The translations under genes and the position numbers were made by a program. The notes below the pieces were generated by a model. That model had not been told where the DNA came from. It worked only from the letters and a program-made list of their open reading frames with translations, and ran no database searches. 64,000 nt of DNA from assembly GCA_020638835.1 (NCBI GenBank), contig JACKHV010000003.1, positions 434,001 to 498,000 on the forward strand, read 5' to 3'. Positions 1 to 8,434 of the stretch are shown here, one piece after another. How positions within the stretch are numbered: the stretch's first letter is position 1; each line of letters starts with the position of its first letter. Source of the DNA: Planctomycetota bacterium (GTDB taxonomy: Bacteria; Planctomycetota; UBA1135; GCA-002686595).

Positions 1-356
1 CGACCGGCGACGGTGCGATCCTCACCTACACCGGCACGGCGGAGATCGCGGCGGACGACTTGACGCTCTTCGCATACCAGTGCCGCCAGTCGCAGACCGG
101 CGTGTTCCTGCAGGGCGGTACGCTGACGCCGCAGGCTTTCCGCGACGGCATCCTCTGCGTCGGCCCGCCGACCTTGCGACTCGAGTTCGTGCAGACCGAC
201 TTCATCGGTAACGCGACGTCCTCGATCTCGCTCGTGAACGACGGAAACAACGTCCCCGGCCTGACGCGCTACTACCAGTTCTGGTTCCGCGACCCCGGCG
301 GAGCGTGCGGCGCCGGATCGAACCTGAGCTCGGCCCTGCGCGTCGTCTGGCAGTGA
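1..356 (+). CDS. C-terminal end of an exported protein carrying the shared C-terminal module (partial)
   Basis: The reading frame is open from the window edge (frame of base 3) to a TGA at 354-356, so the start lies outside the window. The visible 117 residues match the C-terminal module found in four other proteins here: AADDLTLFAYQC, QTGVFLQGG, FRDGILCVG, PGLTRYYQFWFRD and a terminal CGAGSNLSSALRVVWQ. In the complete copies this module follows an FG-GAP propeller and a signal peptide, so this is probably the tail of another secreted protein. Function of the missing part cannot be judged. Confidence 0.75.
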   Translation, partial: TGDGAILTYTGTAEIAADDLTLFAYQCRQSQTGVFLQGGTLTPQAFRDGILCVGPPTLRLEFVQTDFIGNATSSISLVNDGNNVPGLTRYYQFWFRDPGGACGAGSNLSSALRVVWQ

Positions 357-390
357 CGCCGTTCCGCGCGCCGGACGCGGCGCGCGCTCG

Positions 391-1707
391 ATGAAAGTCT
401 CGGACTTCGACTACGAGCTCCCGCCGGAGCGCATCGCGCAGTCGCCGGCGGAGCGTCGTGAAGACGCGCGCATGCTCGTGCACCGCCTCGGCGGCGAGAG
501 CGTCGCGCACCGCCGCGTCGCGGAGATCGGCGAAGAGCTGCGCGCGGGCGACCTGCTCGTCGTGAACGACACGCGCGTCCTGCCGGCGCGCCTGTTCGCG
601 CTGCGTGCGACGGGCGGGCGCGTCGAGCTGCTTTGCGTCGAGCCGCTCGCCGACGGCAGCTGGCGCGCGATGGTGCGCCCCGCGAAGAAGCTCGAGGCAG
701 GCGACGTGCTCACGATCCAGGGCACGGACCGCGCGCTCGTCGCGGTGCGGCGCGAGTTGGACGCGACCGGCGCGCCTGGAGCGATCTGGGTCGTGCGCAC
801 GGCGGACGGCTCGCCGCTCGAGGACTTGATGCTCGAGCAGGGCGTGATGCCGCTTCCGCCGTACATCCGACGCGACGCGAGCGGCGAGCCCGAGGACCGC
901 GAGCGCTACCAGACCGTCTACGCCGAACGCCTCGGCGCCGTCGCCGCGCCGACCGCGGGCCTGCACTTCACGGAAGCGCTGCTCGCGGAACTGGAGTCTC
1001 GCGGCGTCGAGCGCGCACACGTCACGCTGCACGTCGGCCCGGGCACCTTCCTGCCGGTCACTGCCGACGACACGGAGCAGCACGAGATGCACTCCGAGCG
1101 CTACGAACTCTCGCAAGCCGCCGTCGACGCGATCGAACGCACCCGCGCGCGCGGCGGCCGCGTCGTCGCCGTCGGCACGACCAGCGTGCGCGTGCTCGAG
1201 GCGTGCGCCGACGAGTCCGGCCGCTTGACCCCCGGGACGGGCGCGACGCGCCTCTTCATCACGCCCGGCTATCGCTTCCGCGTGGTCGACGGCTTGCTGA
1301 CGAACTTCCACCTGCCGCAGAGCACGCTGCTGATGCTGGTGAGCGCGCTCGCCGGGCGCGAGCGGACGCTGGCGCTGTACCGCGAGGCCGTGGAGCGCGA
1401 GTACCGCTTCTACAGCTACGGGGATGCGATGTTGTTGATGCGTGACGGGAGTCCCCGTCACTCACTCGCCAACAACAACTCCCGCAACTCGACCGCCGCG
1501 CGCGCCGGGTCGTCGGCGGCGAGGATCGCCGAGCTCACCGCCACGCGGCCCACGCGGGTCAGCTCGCCGATGTTCGTGCGGTCGATCCCGCCGATCGCAA
1601 AGACGGGGACCATCGAGGACTCGGTCGCGATCCACGCGGCGTCGGCGCCGTTCGCTTGCTTCAGTCCTTTCGTCGCGCTCGCGTTGACCGGGCCGAAGCC
1701 GATGTAG
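391..1707 (+). CDS. queA: S-adenosylmethionine:tRNA ribosyltransferase-isomerase, with abnormal C-terminal read-through
   Basis: QueA transfers and isomerises the ribosyl part of SAM onto preQ1-tRNA, giving epoxyqueuosine in the wobble base of tRNAs with GUN anticodons. Family hallmarks are clear: N-terminal DFDYELPPERIAQ, the LLVVNDTRVLPARL segment, APTAGLHFT, HVGPGTFLPV and GTTSVRVLE, ending in YRFYSYGDAM, where the family normally stops within a few residues (about 340-360 aa). Here the frame continues about 85 residues to a TAG at 1705-1707, antisense to thiE and through a hairpin at 1442-1461. The tail has no family match I recognise. A TGA lies one frame away at 1443-1445, so a lost stop or a one-base sequence error is likely. 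queG, the next enzyme of the pathway, lies at 8.4-9.5 kb. Confidence 0.93.
   Translation: MKVSDFDYELPPERIAQSPAERREDARMLVHRLGGESVAHRRVAEIGEELRAGDLLVVNDTRVLPARLFALRATGGRVELLCVEPLADGSWRAMVRPAKKLEAGDVLTIQGTDRALVAVRRELDATGAPGAIWVVRTADGSPLEDLMLEQGVMPLPPYIRRDASGEPEDRERYQTVYAERLGAVAAPTAGLHFTEALLAELESRGVERAHVTLHVGPGTFLPVTADDTEQHEMHSERYELSQAAVDAIERTRARGGRVVAVGTTSVRVLEACADESGRLTPGTGATRLFITPGYRFRVVDGLLTNFHLPQSTLLMLVSALAGRERTLALYREAVEREYRFYSYGDAMLLMRDGSPRHSLANNNSRNSTAARAGSSAARIAELTATRPTRVSSPMFVRSIPPIAKTGTIEDSVAIHAASAPFACFSPFVALALTGPKPM
1442..1461. terminator. Bidirectional hairpin between queA and thiE
   Basis: GTGACGGG (1442-1449) pairs with CCCGTCAC (1454-1461) around a 4-nt loop, overlapping the thiE stop codon and following the conserved end of QueA. 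The position suits a shared terminator for two convergent genes. There is no clear T-run. Confidence 0.55.
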
Positions 1708-2156
1708 TCGATCTCGAGCGTGCTCGCCTCGACTACCTGTCCGAGGTCGTGCGTCGAGAGGCCGATCAGCACGTCCGGGCCGAGCACCTTGCGCGCCTCG
1801 TGGACCGGCATGTCGTCCTGGCCGAGGTGCACGCCGGCGCAGCCGTGCTTGAGTAGCGCGAGGGCGACGTCGACGCGGTCGTCGACCATCACCAGCGGCA
1901 TCTTGCGCAGGTAGGCGACGGCGTCGATCACGCGCAGCGTCCAGTCGTGGGTCGCGGCGGCCTCGGCGGGGGAGCCGGCGCCGCCGGTGCCCAGGGGCTT
2001 GGGGCGGACCTGGATCACGTCGACGTGCTCGGCGACGGCCTCGACGACGGCGAGGGGGTCGCGGTCGCCGCAGGCCTCGGGCGTGAAGACGAGCATCAGG
2101 CGGGCGAGGGCCAGGCGCTCGCGGAAGAAGCCGGGGTCGGGGGAGATCGGAGCCAT
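1458..2156 (-). CDS. thiE: Thiamine-phosphate synthase
   Basis: The 232-residue product is a ThiE-type TIM barrel, which joins HMP-PP and thiazole phosphate into thiamine phosphate in the cytosol. Visible family elements are VDVIQVRPK (substrate-binding strand), VMVDDRVDVAL, GCAGVHLGQDDMPV, LIGLSTHDLGQV, IDYIGFGPV and VFAIGGI near the end. Length fits the family (about 210-230 aa). The ATG at 2156 is the natural start, but the usual Shine-Dalgarno zone is a run of 11 C on the coding strand (2163-2173). Its 3' end overlaps antisense with the extended queA frame. No other thiamine gene is nearby. Confidence 0.9.
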   Translation of the reverse strand: MAPISPDPGFFRERLALARLMLVFTPEACGDRDPLAVVEAVAEHVDVIQVRPKPLGTGGAGSPAEAAATHDWTLRVIDAVAYLRKMPLVMVDDRVDVALALLKHGCAGVHLGQDDMPVHEARKVLGPDVLIGLSTHDLGQVVEASTLEIDYIGFGPVNASATKGLKQANGADAAWIATESSMVPVFAIGGIDRTNIGELTRVGRVAVSSAILAADDPARAAVELRELLLASE

Positions 2157-2162
2157 GGGGGC

Positions 2163-2173
2163 GGGGGGGGGGG
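2163..2173. repeat. G11 homopolymer next to the thiE start
   Basis: Eleven consecutive G on the plus strand, a few bases upstream of the thiE ATG on the other strand. Such tracts slip during replication and are also prone to sequencing error. The rest of 2174-2443 shows no gene or clear structure. Confidence 0.8.
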
Positions 2174-2443
2174 CGAGGCGCGGGAAGGGGCCACCGCTGC
2201 GGGGGGCCGCATCCTGGCCGCGGGGGAGCCTCCGAGAGCCCTCGAAACTTCATTTTTCCCGAGGAGACGGCACAACTCGGCCGCTCGCTGTACCTATTGA
2301 TTGTCGACTGCGCGAGCTGAGTCTCTCTCGATGCCCCCCGGGGCCGCTCGCGCCCTGGTCCGGCCTCGCGAGCACTGCTCCTCCCCTGGTGAGCGCTCGG
2401 CCGGACCTCTTCTTTCCCCCGATCCCCGAACTCCCCCCGGTTC

Positions 2444-4684
2444 ATGCTCCGACTCCGCTCCCTTCGTGCCCGCTCGGCGGCGCTGATCCTCCTCGCCTCG
2501 CCCGCGGCCGCGCAGCAGTTCACGACCCTCGCCGGGGCCTTCAACGCGACGGCGCGCTGGACCGAGGGTGTCGAGTGCGCCGACATCGACAACGACGGGG
2601 ACCTCGACGTGTTCTTCGCCGAGGGGGACGGGTTCTCGGCTGCCGGCACGCCGCGTCAGAACAAGCTGTTCCTCAACATGCTCGTCGAGAACGGCAGCAT
2701 GTCGTTCACCGACGTCAGCCTCACGCGACTCGGCACGCACGTCTCGAACGCGAAAGCAGTCGTGACGGCGGACGTGAACGGCGACGGCTGGGTCGACGCC
2801 TTGTTCGTCAACGCCTTCAACGCGCAGCCGCCGTACCTCTACATCAACCAAGGCGCGGCGAACCCCGGCTTCTTCAACGAGGAAGGCGCGACGCGCGGTC
2901 TGACGACGAACTTGAACGCGTCCAGCGCGCAGTTCGGCGACATCGACGACGACGGCGACCTCGACCTGGTGATCTGCGATTCAGGCCCGAGCCTCTTGGG
3001 CAGCCCGGGCGGCAAGCCGCGGCTGTACTACAACGACGGCCTCGGCAACTTCACCGAGGAGACCGGCAACGGCTGGGATCCGCCGACCAAGCGCGCGCAC
3101 ATGGACGTGCAGCTGGCGGACGTCGACGGTGACTGGGACCTCGACTTCCTCGGCGCCTGTCGCGCGACGAACACGGGCGGCAATCACTACGTGCTGATCA
3201 ACCAGGGCGGCGGCGTGTTCACCGACTCGTCGAGCGCGCTGCCGGCGACTTCGTCGAACTGCTACGAGTTCGAGGTCGGCGACCTCGACGGCGACGACGA
3301 CCTCGACCTGTTCTTCGTCAGCCTCTCGGGCTTCGCCGAGGGCGCGGTGCGAAACGACCTCTCCGGCGGTGTGCTGGGCTTCTCGAACTTCGGCGCGACG
3401 CTGGGCAGCGACGACGACAACGAGATCGTGCTGTTCGACTCGGACGACGACGGTGACTACGACGCCTTCGTCGGCTCGCTGGGCGCCCGCGAGAAGCTGT
3501 GGGTCAACCAGGGCAACGGGACGTTCGTCAACGGCGACGTGAACATCCAAGCGCTGAACGACCCGACGCTCGACATGACCGCGGCGGACCTCGACAACGA
3601 CGGGGACTACGACCTGGTCACGGCGCAGGGCGAAGGCGCGCTGAACCGCACCAACCAGCTCTACCTGAACAGCGGGCCCGCCGACACGCGTCCGCCGAAG
3701 ATCCAGGATGAGCTTCCCGCTGCCCCGCAGGGCGGCGCGCTCGTCGTCAAGGCGCGCGTGACCGACGCGGTGCGCGACGACGGCAAGGACTGGGTGCGCG
3801 GAACGGCGCACTACGTGATCGGCTCCGGCGCGAGCACCGCGATCACCCTCGTCAGCGGCAGCCTCGTGCCGAGCGCGAACGCGGGGATCTCCGCCGGCGA
3901 CGAAGTCATCTGGACGAACTCGTCCGCCGTCACGGTCTCGATCAGCGGAACGACCGCGCCGTGGACCTTCGAATCCGGACCGATCGCTCCGGGCGCGTCG
4001 TGGTCGCACGTCTTCGTGCGCCCCGGCAGCTATGCGTACCAGTTCTCGATCGGCCCCGCCGGACAGATCATCGTCGGAGGCGCTGCGCAGAGCGCGGACA
4101 GCTTGCGCATGGGCGGCGACCTGCACCGCTTCGCGTTGCCCGCCGGCTCGCCGCTCACCTACGAGCTGTCGTTCACCGACTGGGCCGGGAACGAGTCGGT
4201 GACGGATTCCGTGCGCTACGTGCCGCCGCTCGGCACGACGACGTGCTTCGGAGACAGCACGTTCGGCGCCTGCCCGTGCCTCAACCACTCCGCGCTCGGC
4301 GCGGGCGAAGGCTGCCTGAACTCGTCCGGCCTCGGCGCGCGACTCAGCGCTTCCGGCTCAGCGTCGGTGGCGGCCGACGACCTCGTGCTGCACGCCGATC
4401 AAGCGCGCGCCGGTCAGCCGGGCCTCTTCCTGCAAGGCGCCGTCCAGATCGCGCTGCCGTTCAAGGACGGCCTGCTGTGTGTCGGCAACCCGACCGAGCG
4501 CCTCGAAGTCGTCTTCCTCGACGGCGCGGGCGCCGGACAGTCGGCGCAGTCGATCGTCACGAACGGCGTCGTTTCGCCCGGACAGACGCGCACCTACCAA
4601 CTGTGGTTCCGCGACGGCGGCGGACTCTCCGTCTGCGGCGCGGGCAGCAACTTCTCGCAAGCACTGAACATCGTCTGGCAGTGA
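2444..4684 (+). CDS. Exported FG-GAP/VCBS repeat protein with cupredoxin-like domain and shared C-terminal module
   Basis: A 746-residue protein with a signal peptide (LILLASPAAAQQ around residue 24). Residues 40-410 hold repeated calcium-binding DxDxDGDxD motifs (DIDNDGDLD, DVNGDGWVD, DLDGDDDLD, DNDGDYD) typical of FG-GAP/VCBS beta-propellers. Around 460-545 is a segment resembling plastocyanin-type domains (GDEVIWTNSSAVTVSI ... PGSYAYQFSI), though the copper ligands are not obvious. The last 140 residues are the cysteine-containing C-terminal module also seen in the 1-356 gene and the 53-61 kb triplet. A secreted or surface protein is likely; no catalytic residues are evident. The start is an ATG with the leader directly following. 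Confidence 0.85.
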   Translation: MLRLRSLRARSAALILLASPAAAQQFTTLAGAFNATARWTEGVECADIDNDGDLDVFFAEGDGFSAAGTPRQNKLFLNMLVENGSMSFTDVSLTRLGTHVSNAKAVVTADVNGDGWVDALFVNAFNAQPPYLYINQGAANPGFFNEEGATRGLTTNLNASSAQFGDIDDDGDLDLVICDSGPSLLGSPGGKPRLYYNDGLGNFTEETGNGWDPPTKRAHMDVQLADVDGDWDLDFLGACRATNTGGNHYVLINQGGGVFTDSSSALPATSSNCYEFEVGDLDGDDDLDLFFVSLSGFAEGAVRNDLSGGVLGFSNFGATLGSDDDNEIVLFDSDDDGDYDAFVGSLGAREKLWVNQGNGTFVNGDVNIQALNDPTLDMTAADLDNDGDYDLVTAQGEGALNRTNQLYLNSGPADTRPPKIQDELPAAPQGGALVVKARVTDAVRDDGKDWVRGTAHYVIGSGASTAITLVSGSLVPSANAGISAGDEVIWTNSSAVTVSISGTTAPWTFESGPIAPGASWSHVFVRPGSYAYQFSIGPAGQIIVGGAAQSADSLRMGGDLHRFALPAGSPLTYELSFTDWAGNESVTDSVRYVPPLGTTTCFGDSTFGACPCLNHSALGAGEGCLNSSGLGARLSASGSASVAADDLVLHADQARAGQPGLFLQGAVQIALPFKDGLLCVGNPTERLEVVFLDGAGAGQSAQSIVTNGVVSPGQTRTYQLWFRDGGGLSVCGAGSNFSQALNIVWQ

Positions 4685-4718
4685 AGTCCGCGCGCGCCGA
4701 CGCGCTAGACTGCGGACC

Positions 4719-6341
4719 ATGATCGCTCTCGTCCCGCTGCTCTTCGCCTCCGACGCACTCTTCACCGAAGTCGGCGAGACGGCGCTGCCCGGCGCCGTCA
4801 CGACCTGCGGTTCGCTCGAGAAGGACTTCATCCTCGAGGTGAACGGCGGCGGCGTGCTGCTGGAGGACTTCGACCGCGACGGGAACATGGACCTCGTCGT
4901 CGTCGACGGATCGACGCTCGCGCGCGCGAAGGCCGGCGAACCGAGCTTGCCGGCGCACCTCTTCCTCGGCGACGGGAAGGGCGGATTCGCGGCCGCCGGC
5001 GACGCGTGGAACCTCGCAGGCGGCCGCTGGGGGATGGGTGGCGCGGTCGGCGACGTGAACGGGGACGGCTGGCCGGACATCTTCGTGACGCACTGGGGCG
5101 GCGACCGGCTGTACCTCAACGAAGCGGGCGAAGGCTTCCGCGACGCGACCCTCGGCTCGGGCCTCGAAGGAGACCGCTGGGGAACCAGCGCCGCCTTCCT
5201 CGACGCGGACGGCGACGGCGCGCTCGACCTCTACGTCGTGAACTACCTCGCGTTCGACCCCGAGACGGTTCCGGCGCGCGGTTCGGGCTGCACGTGGAAA
5301 GGGCACGAAGTGATGTGCGGTCCCGAAGGGCTCGTGCCCGTGCACGACCAGTTCTATCGCGGCAAGGGCGACGGGACCTTCGTCGAGGAGAGCCTCGCGC
5401 GCGGCTTGAAGCCCGAACGCGCGGGCTTCGGTCTCGGCGTGGTCACGCTCGACTACGACGGCGATGGCGACACCGACCTCTACGTATCGAACGACTCGAC
5501 GCCGAACTTCCTGTGGGAGAACCAGGGCGACGGAACCTTCGTCGACGTCGGCTTCCGGCGCGGCGCGAGCCACGACGCGAACGGCAAGGAACAAGCCGGC
5601 ATGGGGATCGCGTGCGGAGACCTCGACGGCGACGGCCGTCCCGACCTGTTCGTCACGAACTTCTCCGGCGAGAACAACGCGCTGTACCGCTCGACGGGCA
5701 GCGGCGGCTTCCGCGAACGCTCCGCGCGCGCGGGGCTCGGCGGCCCGAGCATCGCGCGACTCGGTTGGGGCACGGGTATGGCCGACTTCGACCTCGACGG
5801 AGCGCTCGACCTGTTCGTGATGAACGGTCACGTCTACCCGCAGGCGGACAAGGCCGGCACGGACACGAGCTATGCGCAGCTCGACCAGTTCTTCCGCGGG
5901 GACCGCGAAGGGCGCTTCGCCGAGGAGCTGCTGAGCGACGCACCCGCCACGACTTCGCGGGCCGCCGCGACGGCGGACCTCGACAACGACGGCGACCTCG
6001 ACATCGTCGCGCTCTCGGTGGAAGGGCCGGTGCGCGTGCTGCTGAACGGCGCGGAGCACGGACCCGATCGACACTGGCTGCGCGTGCGACTGGTCGGTCG
6101 CGGCGGCAACACCGCCGGTCTCGGTGCGCGCGTGACGGCGCGCTGGAAGGACGGCAGCCGTTCCGTCGACGTGCGCACGGCCGGCGGTTTCCAGGCGTCG
6201 CTGCCGGCGGAAGCGCACTTCGGCTTCGGCGCGCTCGCCGAGCTCGAGGCGCTCGAAGTGCGTTGGCCCTCGGGCGTCGTGCAACGCGTCGAAGCGCCGG
6301 CGCTCGACCGCGTGCTGGTCGTCGAGGAGGAGGCGCGGTGA
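4719..6341 (+). CDS. CRTAC1-like FG-GAP protein with ASPIC/UnbV C-terminal domain
   Basis: This 540-residue protein begins with a short hydrophobic leader (MIALVPLLFASDALF). It carries several DxDxDG repeats (DFDRDGNMD, DVNGDGWPD, DADGDGALD, DYDGDGDTD, DLDGDGRPD, DLDNDGDLD) forming an integrin-alpha-like propeller. The final 100 residues (HWLRVRLVGRGGNTAGLGARV ... ALEVRWPSGVVQRVE) match the ASPIC/UnbV domain. Such proteins are common in planctomycetes and are predicted to be exported. The stop overlaps the GTG of the following TPR gene by 4 nt, so the two are probably co-translated. Biochemical role unknown. Confidence 0.87.
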   Translation: MIALVPLLFASDALFTEVGETALPGAVTTCGSLEKDFILEVNGGGVLLEDFDRDGNMDLVVVDGSTLARAKAGEPSLPAHLFLGDGKGGFAAAGDAWNLAGGRWGMGGAVGDVNGDGWPDIFVTHWGGDRLYLNEAGEGFRDATLGSGLEGDRWGTSAAFLDADGDGALDLYVVNYLAFDPETVPARGSGCTWKGHEVMCGPEGLVPVHDQFYRGKGDGTFVEESLARGLKPERAGFGLGVVTLDYDGDGDTDLYVSNDSTPNFLWENQGDGTFVDVGFRRGASHDANGKEQAGMGIACGDLDGDGRPDLFVTNFSGENNALYRSTGSGGFRERSARAGLGGPSIARLGWGTGMADFDLDGALDLFVMNGHVYPQADKAGTDTSYAQLDQFFRGDREGRFAEELLSDAPATTSRAAATADLDNDGDLDIVALSVEGPVRVLLNGAEHGPDRHWLRVRLVGRGGNTAGLGARVTARWKDGSRSVDVRTAGGFQASLPAEAHFGFGALAELEALEVRWPSGVVQRVEAPALDRVLVVEEEAR

Positions 6342-7498
6342 TCCTCGCCTTCGTCGCGCTGCTCGCGCTCGGCGCGCCGCAGCAGGACGTCGCGCCCGCC
6401 GAGGAGACGACGGCTCTCGAAGAAGAAGTCAGCTCACCGGCCGTCGTACTCGACCGCACGCCGCAGGAGTGGCCGCGCGCGGAAGCGGGCGCCTGGTCGG
6501 ACTGGACGCCCGAGGTCGCGCCGGAGGGCGAGTTGCTCGTCCACATGCGCACCGCCGCGATCCACTACCGGCGCGGGGACTTGCCCGGTTCGCTGACCGC
6601 GCTCTTCGAGCTGCTCGAGGCGCAGCCCGACTATCCGCCCGCGCTCTACCAGGCCGGCGCGATCTACTTCCGCCTGCGGCGCTACGGCGACGCGGCCTAC
6701 GCCTTCGAGCGCTACCTCGCCGTCGCGCCGCAGCAGGTCGGCGATACCCGCGCGCTCGGGCACGCGCTGTACACGCTCGGACGCTACGAGGAGGCGGCGG
6801 AGCACTACCGACGCGTGATCGAGGCGTCGGGCGAGCAGCCCGAAGCACTGCGCGGACAGGCGCTGACGGAGTGGCGGCTCGGGCGGCCGGACGAGGCGCT
6901 CGCGCTGCTGGGCCGCGTGCTCGAGCTCGACCCCGAACACGAGGAAGCGCAGCTCTGGCGCGCGCGCATCCTCCACGACGAAGATCGACCCGAGGAAGCG
7001 CTCGCCGCCGCCGAAGCCGCGCGTGAGCGGGACCCTTTCGAACCGCAGGCGTGGTTCCTGCTGAGCCGCCTGTACTTCGAGGCGGGGCGCGACGAGGAAG
7101 GGGAGGCGGCACGCGCGCGCTTCCTGCAGCTCGACCTCGTCGAGCAGGAGACGCGCGTGATCGAGTCGCAGCTGCTCTACGCGCCGCAGCAGCCGCGGCT
7201 GCGCGCGCGCTTGATCGAGCTGCGCGCGAGCACCGGGGACCTCGCGGCCGTGCGCGAAGCCTTCGCGGAGTGGATGCAGTTCGACTCGCGAGGCGTCGCG
7301 GTGCGCATGCACGCGATCGACGTGCTCGTCAGCCTGGAGGACCGCGAAGGCGCGGACCTCGCCGCGGCGAGCTTGAAGGCGGTCGCGGGCGACGACGCGG
7401 ACGCCTGGGCCAAGCTCGCGCGCTACTACGCAACGACCCGCCAGCGCAGCCTGCAGGTCGAGGCGGAGCGGCGCGTCGGCGAGCTGCGCGGCCGCTGA
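6338..7498 (+). CDS. Tetratricopeptide-repeat protein, exported
   Basis: I place the start at the GTG (6338) inside the GTGA overlap with the upstream ASPIC/UnbV gene; the open frame upstream of it is the shadow of that gene. The 386-residue product has a hydrophobic N-terminus (ILAFVALLALGAPQQ) and at least six TPR-like helices (YQAGAIYFRLRRYGDAAYAFERYL, LGRYEEAAEHYRRVIE, RPDEALALLGRVLELDP). TPR proteins are adaptors. The coupling suggests it works with the propeller protein. A strong terminator follows at 7513-7546. Confidence 0.8.
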   Translation: MILAFVALLALGAPQQDVAPAEETTALEEEVSSPAVVLDRTPQEWPRAEAGAWSDWTPEVAPEGELLVHMRTAAIHYRRGDLPGSLTALFELLEAQPDYPPALYQAGAIYFRLRRYGDAAYAFERYLAVAPQQVGDTRALGHALYTLGRYEEAAEHYRRVIEASGEQPEALRGQALTEWRLGRPDEALALLGRVLELDPEHEEAQLWRARILHDEDRPEEALAAAEAARERDPFEPQAWFLLSRLYFEAGRDEEGEAARARFLQLDLVEQETRVIESQLLYAPQQPRLRARLIELRASTGDLAAVREAFAEWMQFDSRGVAVRMHAIDVLVSLEDREGADLAAASLKAVAGDDADAWAKLARYYATTRQRSLQVEAERRVGELRGR

Positions 7499-7512
7499 GC
7501 GCGGGAACAGAA

Positions 7513-7546
7513 GAAGCCCGCGACCTTCGGGCAGGACGCGGGCTTC
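7513..7546 (+). terminator. Terminator hairpin after the TPR gene
   Basis: GAAGCCCGCG (7513-7522) and CGCGGGCTTC (7537-7546) form a perfect 10-bp stem with a 14-nt loop, 15 nt past the stop codon. Confidence 0.7.
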
Positions 7547-7618
7547 GCGGGGGGTGAGGAACGACTTGGGTCGCGCGCGCCGTGCCGTGCCTGACCGGCG
7601 CGCGGCTTCGGGCCGGGA

Positions 7619-7837
7619 CTAGGCGGACTCTTTGCCGCGGTCCTTGCGGGGTCGGCCGCCCTTCGGGCGACGGGCTTCGAGGTTCTTGTGGAAGGACTTC
7701 CAGTCCTCCTTGCTGAACAGGTGGACTTCGTTGCCGCACTCGACGCAGAAGCTGCTCTCGACGCTCATCAGGTAGCTGACGTACTTGTCGCAGCAGTCGC
7801 AGTACTTCTTGTCGCTGTAGAAGTTGGAGTGGTTCAT
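7619..7837 (-). CDS. Small zinc-ribbon protein with basic tail
   Basis: A 72-residue protein starting MNHSNFYSDKKYCDCCDKY. Two CxxC knuckles (CDCC-type near residue 13-16 and CVEC near 32-35) predict one zinc ribbon. The C-terminus ends in the basic GGRPRKDRGKES, resembling an AT-hook, so nucleic-acid binding is plausible. The start ATG is followed by a well-formed coding sequence, and the gene stands alone with a long upstream region (7838-8223). I do not recognise a named family. Confidence 0.72.
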   Translation of the reverse strand: MNHSNFYSDKKYCDCCDKYVSYLMSVESSFCVECGNEVHLFSKEDWKSFHKNLEARRPKGGRPRKDRGKESA

Positions 7838-8223
7838 GGTCTGGTGTCCTGCTGGTTCGCTGTTGCTCGTCGGGGGCCGTCGCTGTGGCGGCGAAGGCAG
7901 TGGAGCAGTGGCGGTGCCAAGTCGCGCCGCGGGTCCCCCGAAGATTGCAACTTCTTATAGAGCAGAGCTTTGCGTCCGCCGCGAGGACGGCGGGCGGCGC
8001 GGAGCCCGCGAGGGGCGTGTCGAAGAATCTCGACATCGCGCCGCACCCTCTCGACGATCCTGACCCCAGCTCGGGTTCTTAGGAACGCCCATTTACTTCG
8101 GGGCCCCGTCGCCGGCCCGGGACAAGTCCCTGCACGAGCGGGACTTGCGCGCATGACGAGGCTGGGAATCGGGCCCTGTCCAAGGATCGAAACACGGGGA
8201 ACCCCCACGTTCAGGCATCGGAA
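7838..8223. other. Gene-free region upstream of the zinc-ribbon gene
   Basis: No convincing coding frame. It holds small inverted repeats, for instance CAAGTCCC (8123-8130) with GGGACTTG (8140-8147), and CCGCCG/CGGCGG around 7976-7993. It would contain the promoter and 5' leader of the zinc-ribbon gene. I see no recognisable riboswitch or operator. Confidence 0.5.
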
Positions 8224-8434
8224 CGGAACTGACTGGGTTCCGTGTGGATCCCGGCCCGACCGGCCCCCGGAAGCACTGCCGGAGCACGCACTAGGAGCGG
8301 AGGGGCCGCGCGCGAAGGGCCTCCGCACGGGCGAAGACGGCGCTGCGGCCGGGAGAGCCTCTCGCGCGGGCCACCCTGGAGGGGCTGTCGGGTGAGCCCG
8401 TGGAGGGCGACCACACGGAACCCAGTCAGTTCCG
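8224..8434. repeat. 210-bp element bounded by 24-bp perfect inverted repeats
   Basis: The left arm 8224-8247 (starts CGGAACTGACTGGG, ends CGTGTGG) is the exact reverse complement of 8411-8434. The 163 nt between them are GC-rich with further self-complementarity and no gene. The right arm contains the last codons and stop of queG, so the element abuts or invades that gene's 3' end. Could be a small mobile palindromic element, a structured RNA or an elaborate terminator. Confidence 0.75.

Noticed and set aside
7838..8223. Riboswitch or structured RNA upstream of the zinc-ribbon gene
   Set aside because: Only short hairpins are visible and none matches a riboswitch consensus I can recognise, so I left it as an unexplained region.
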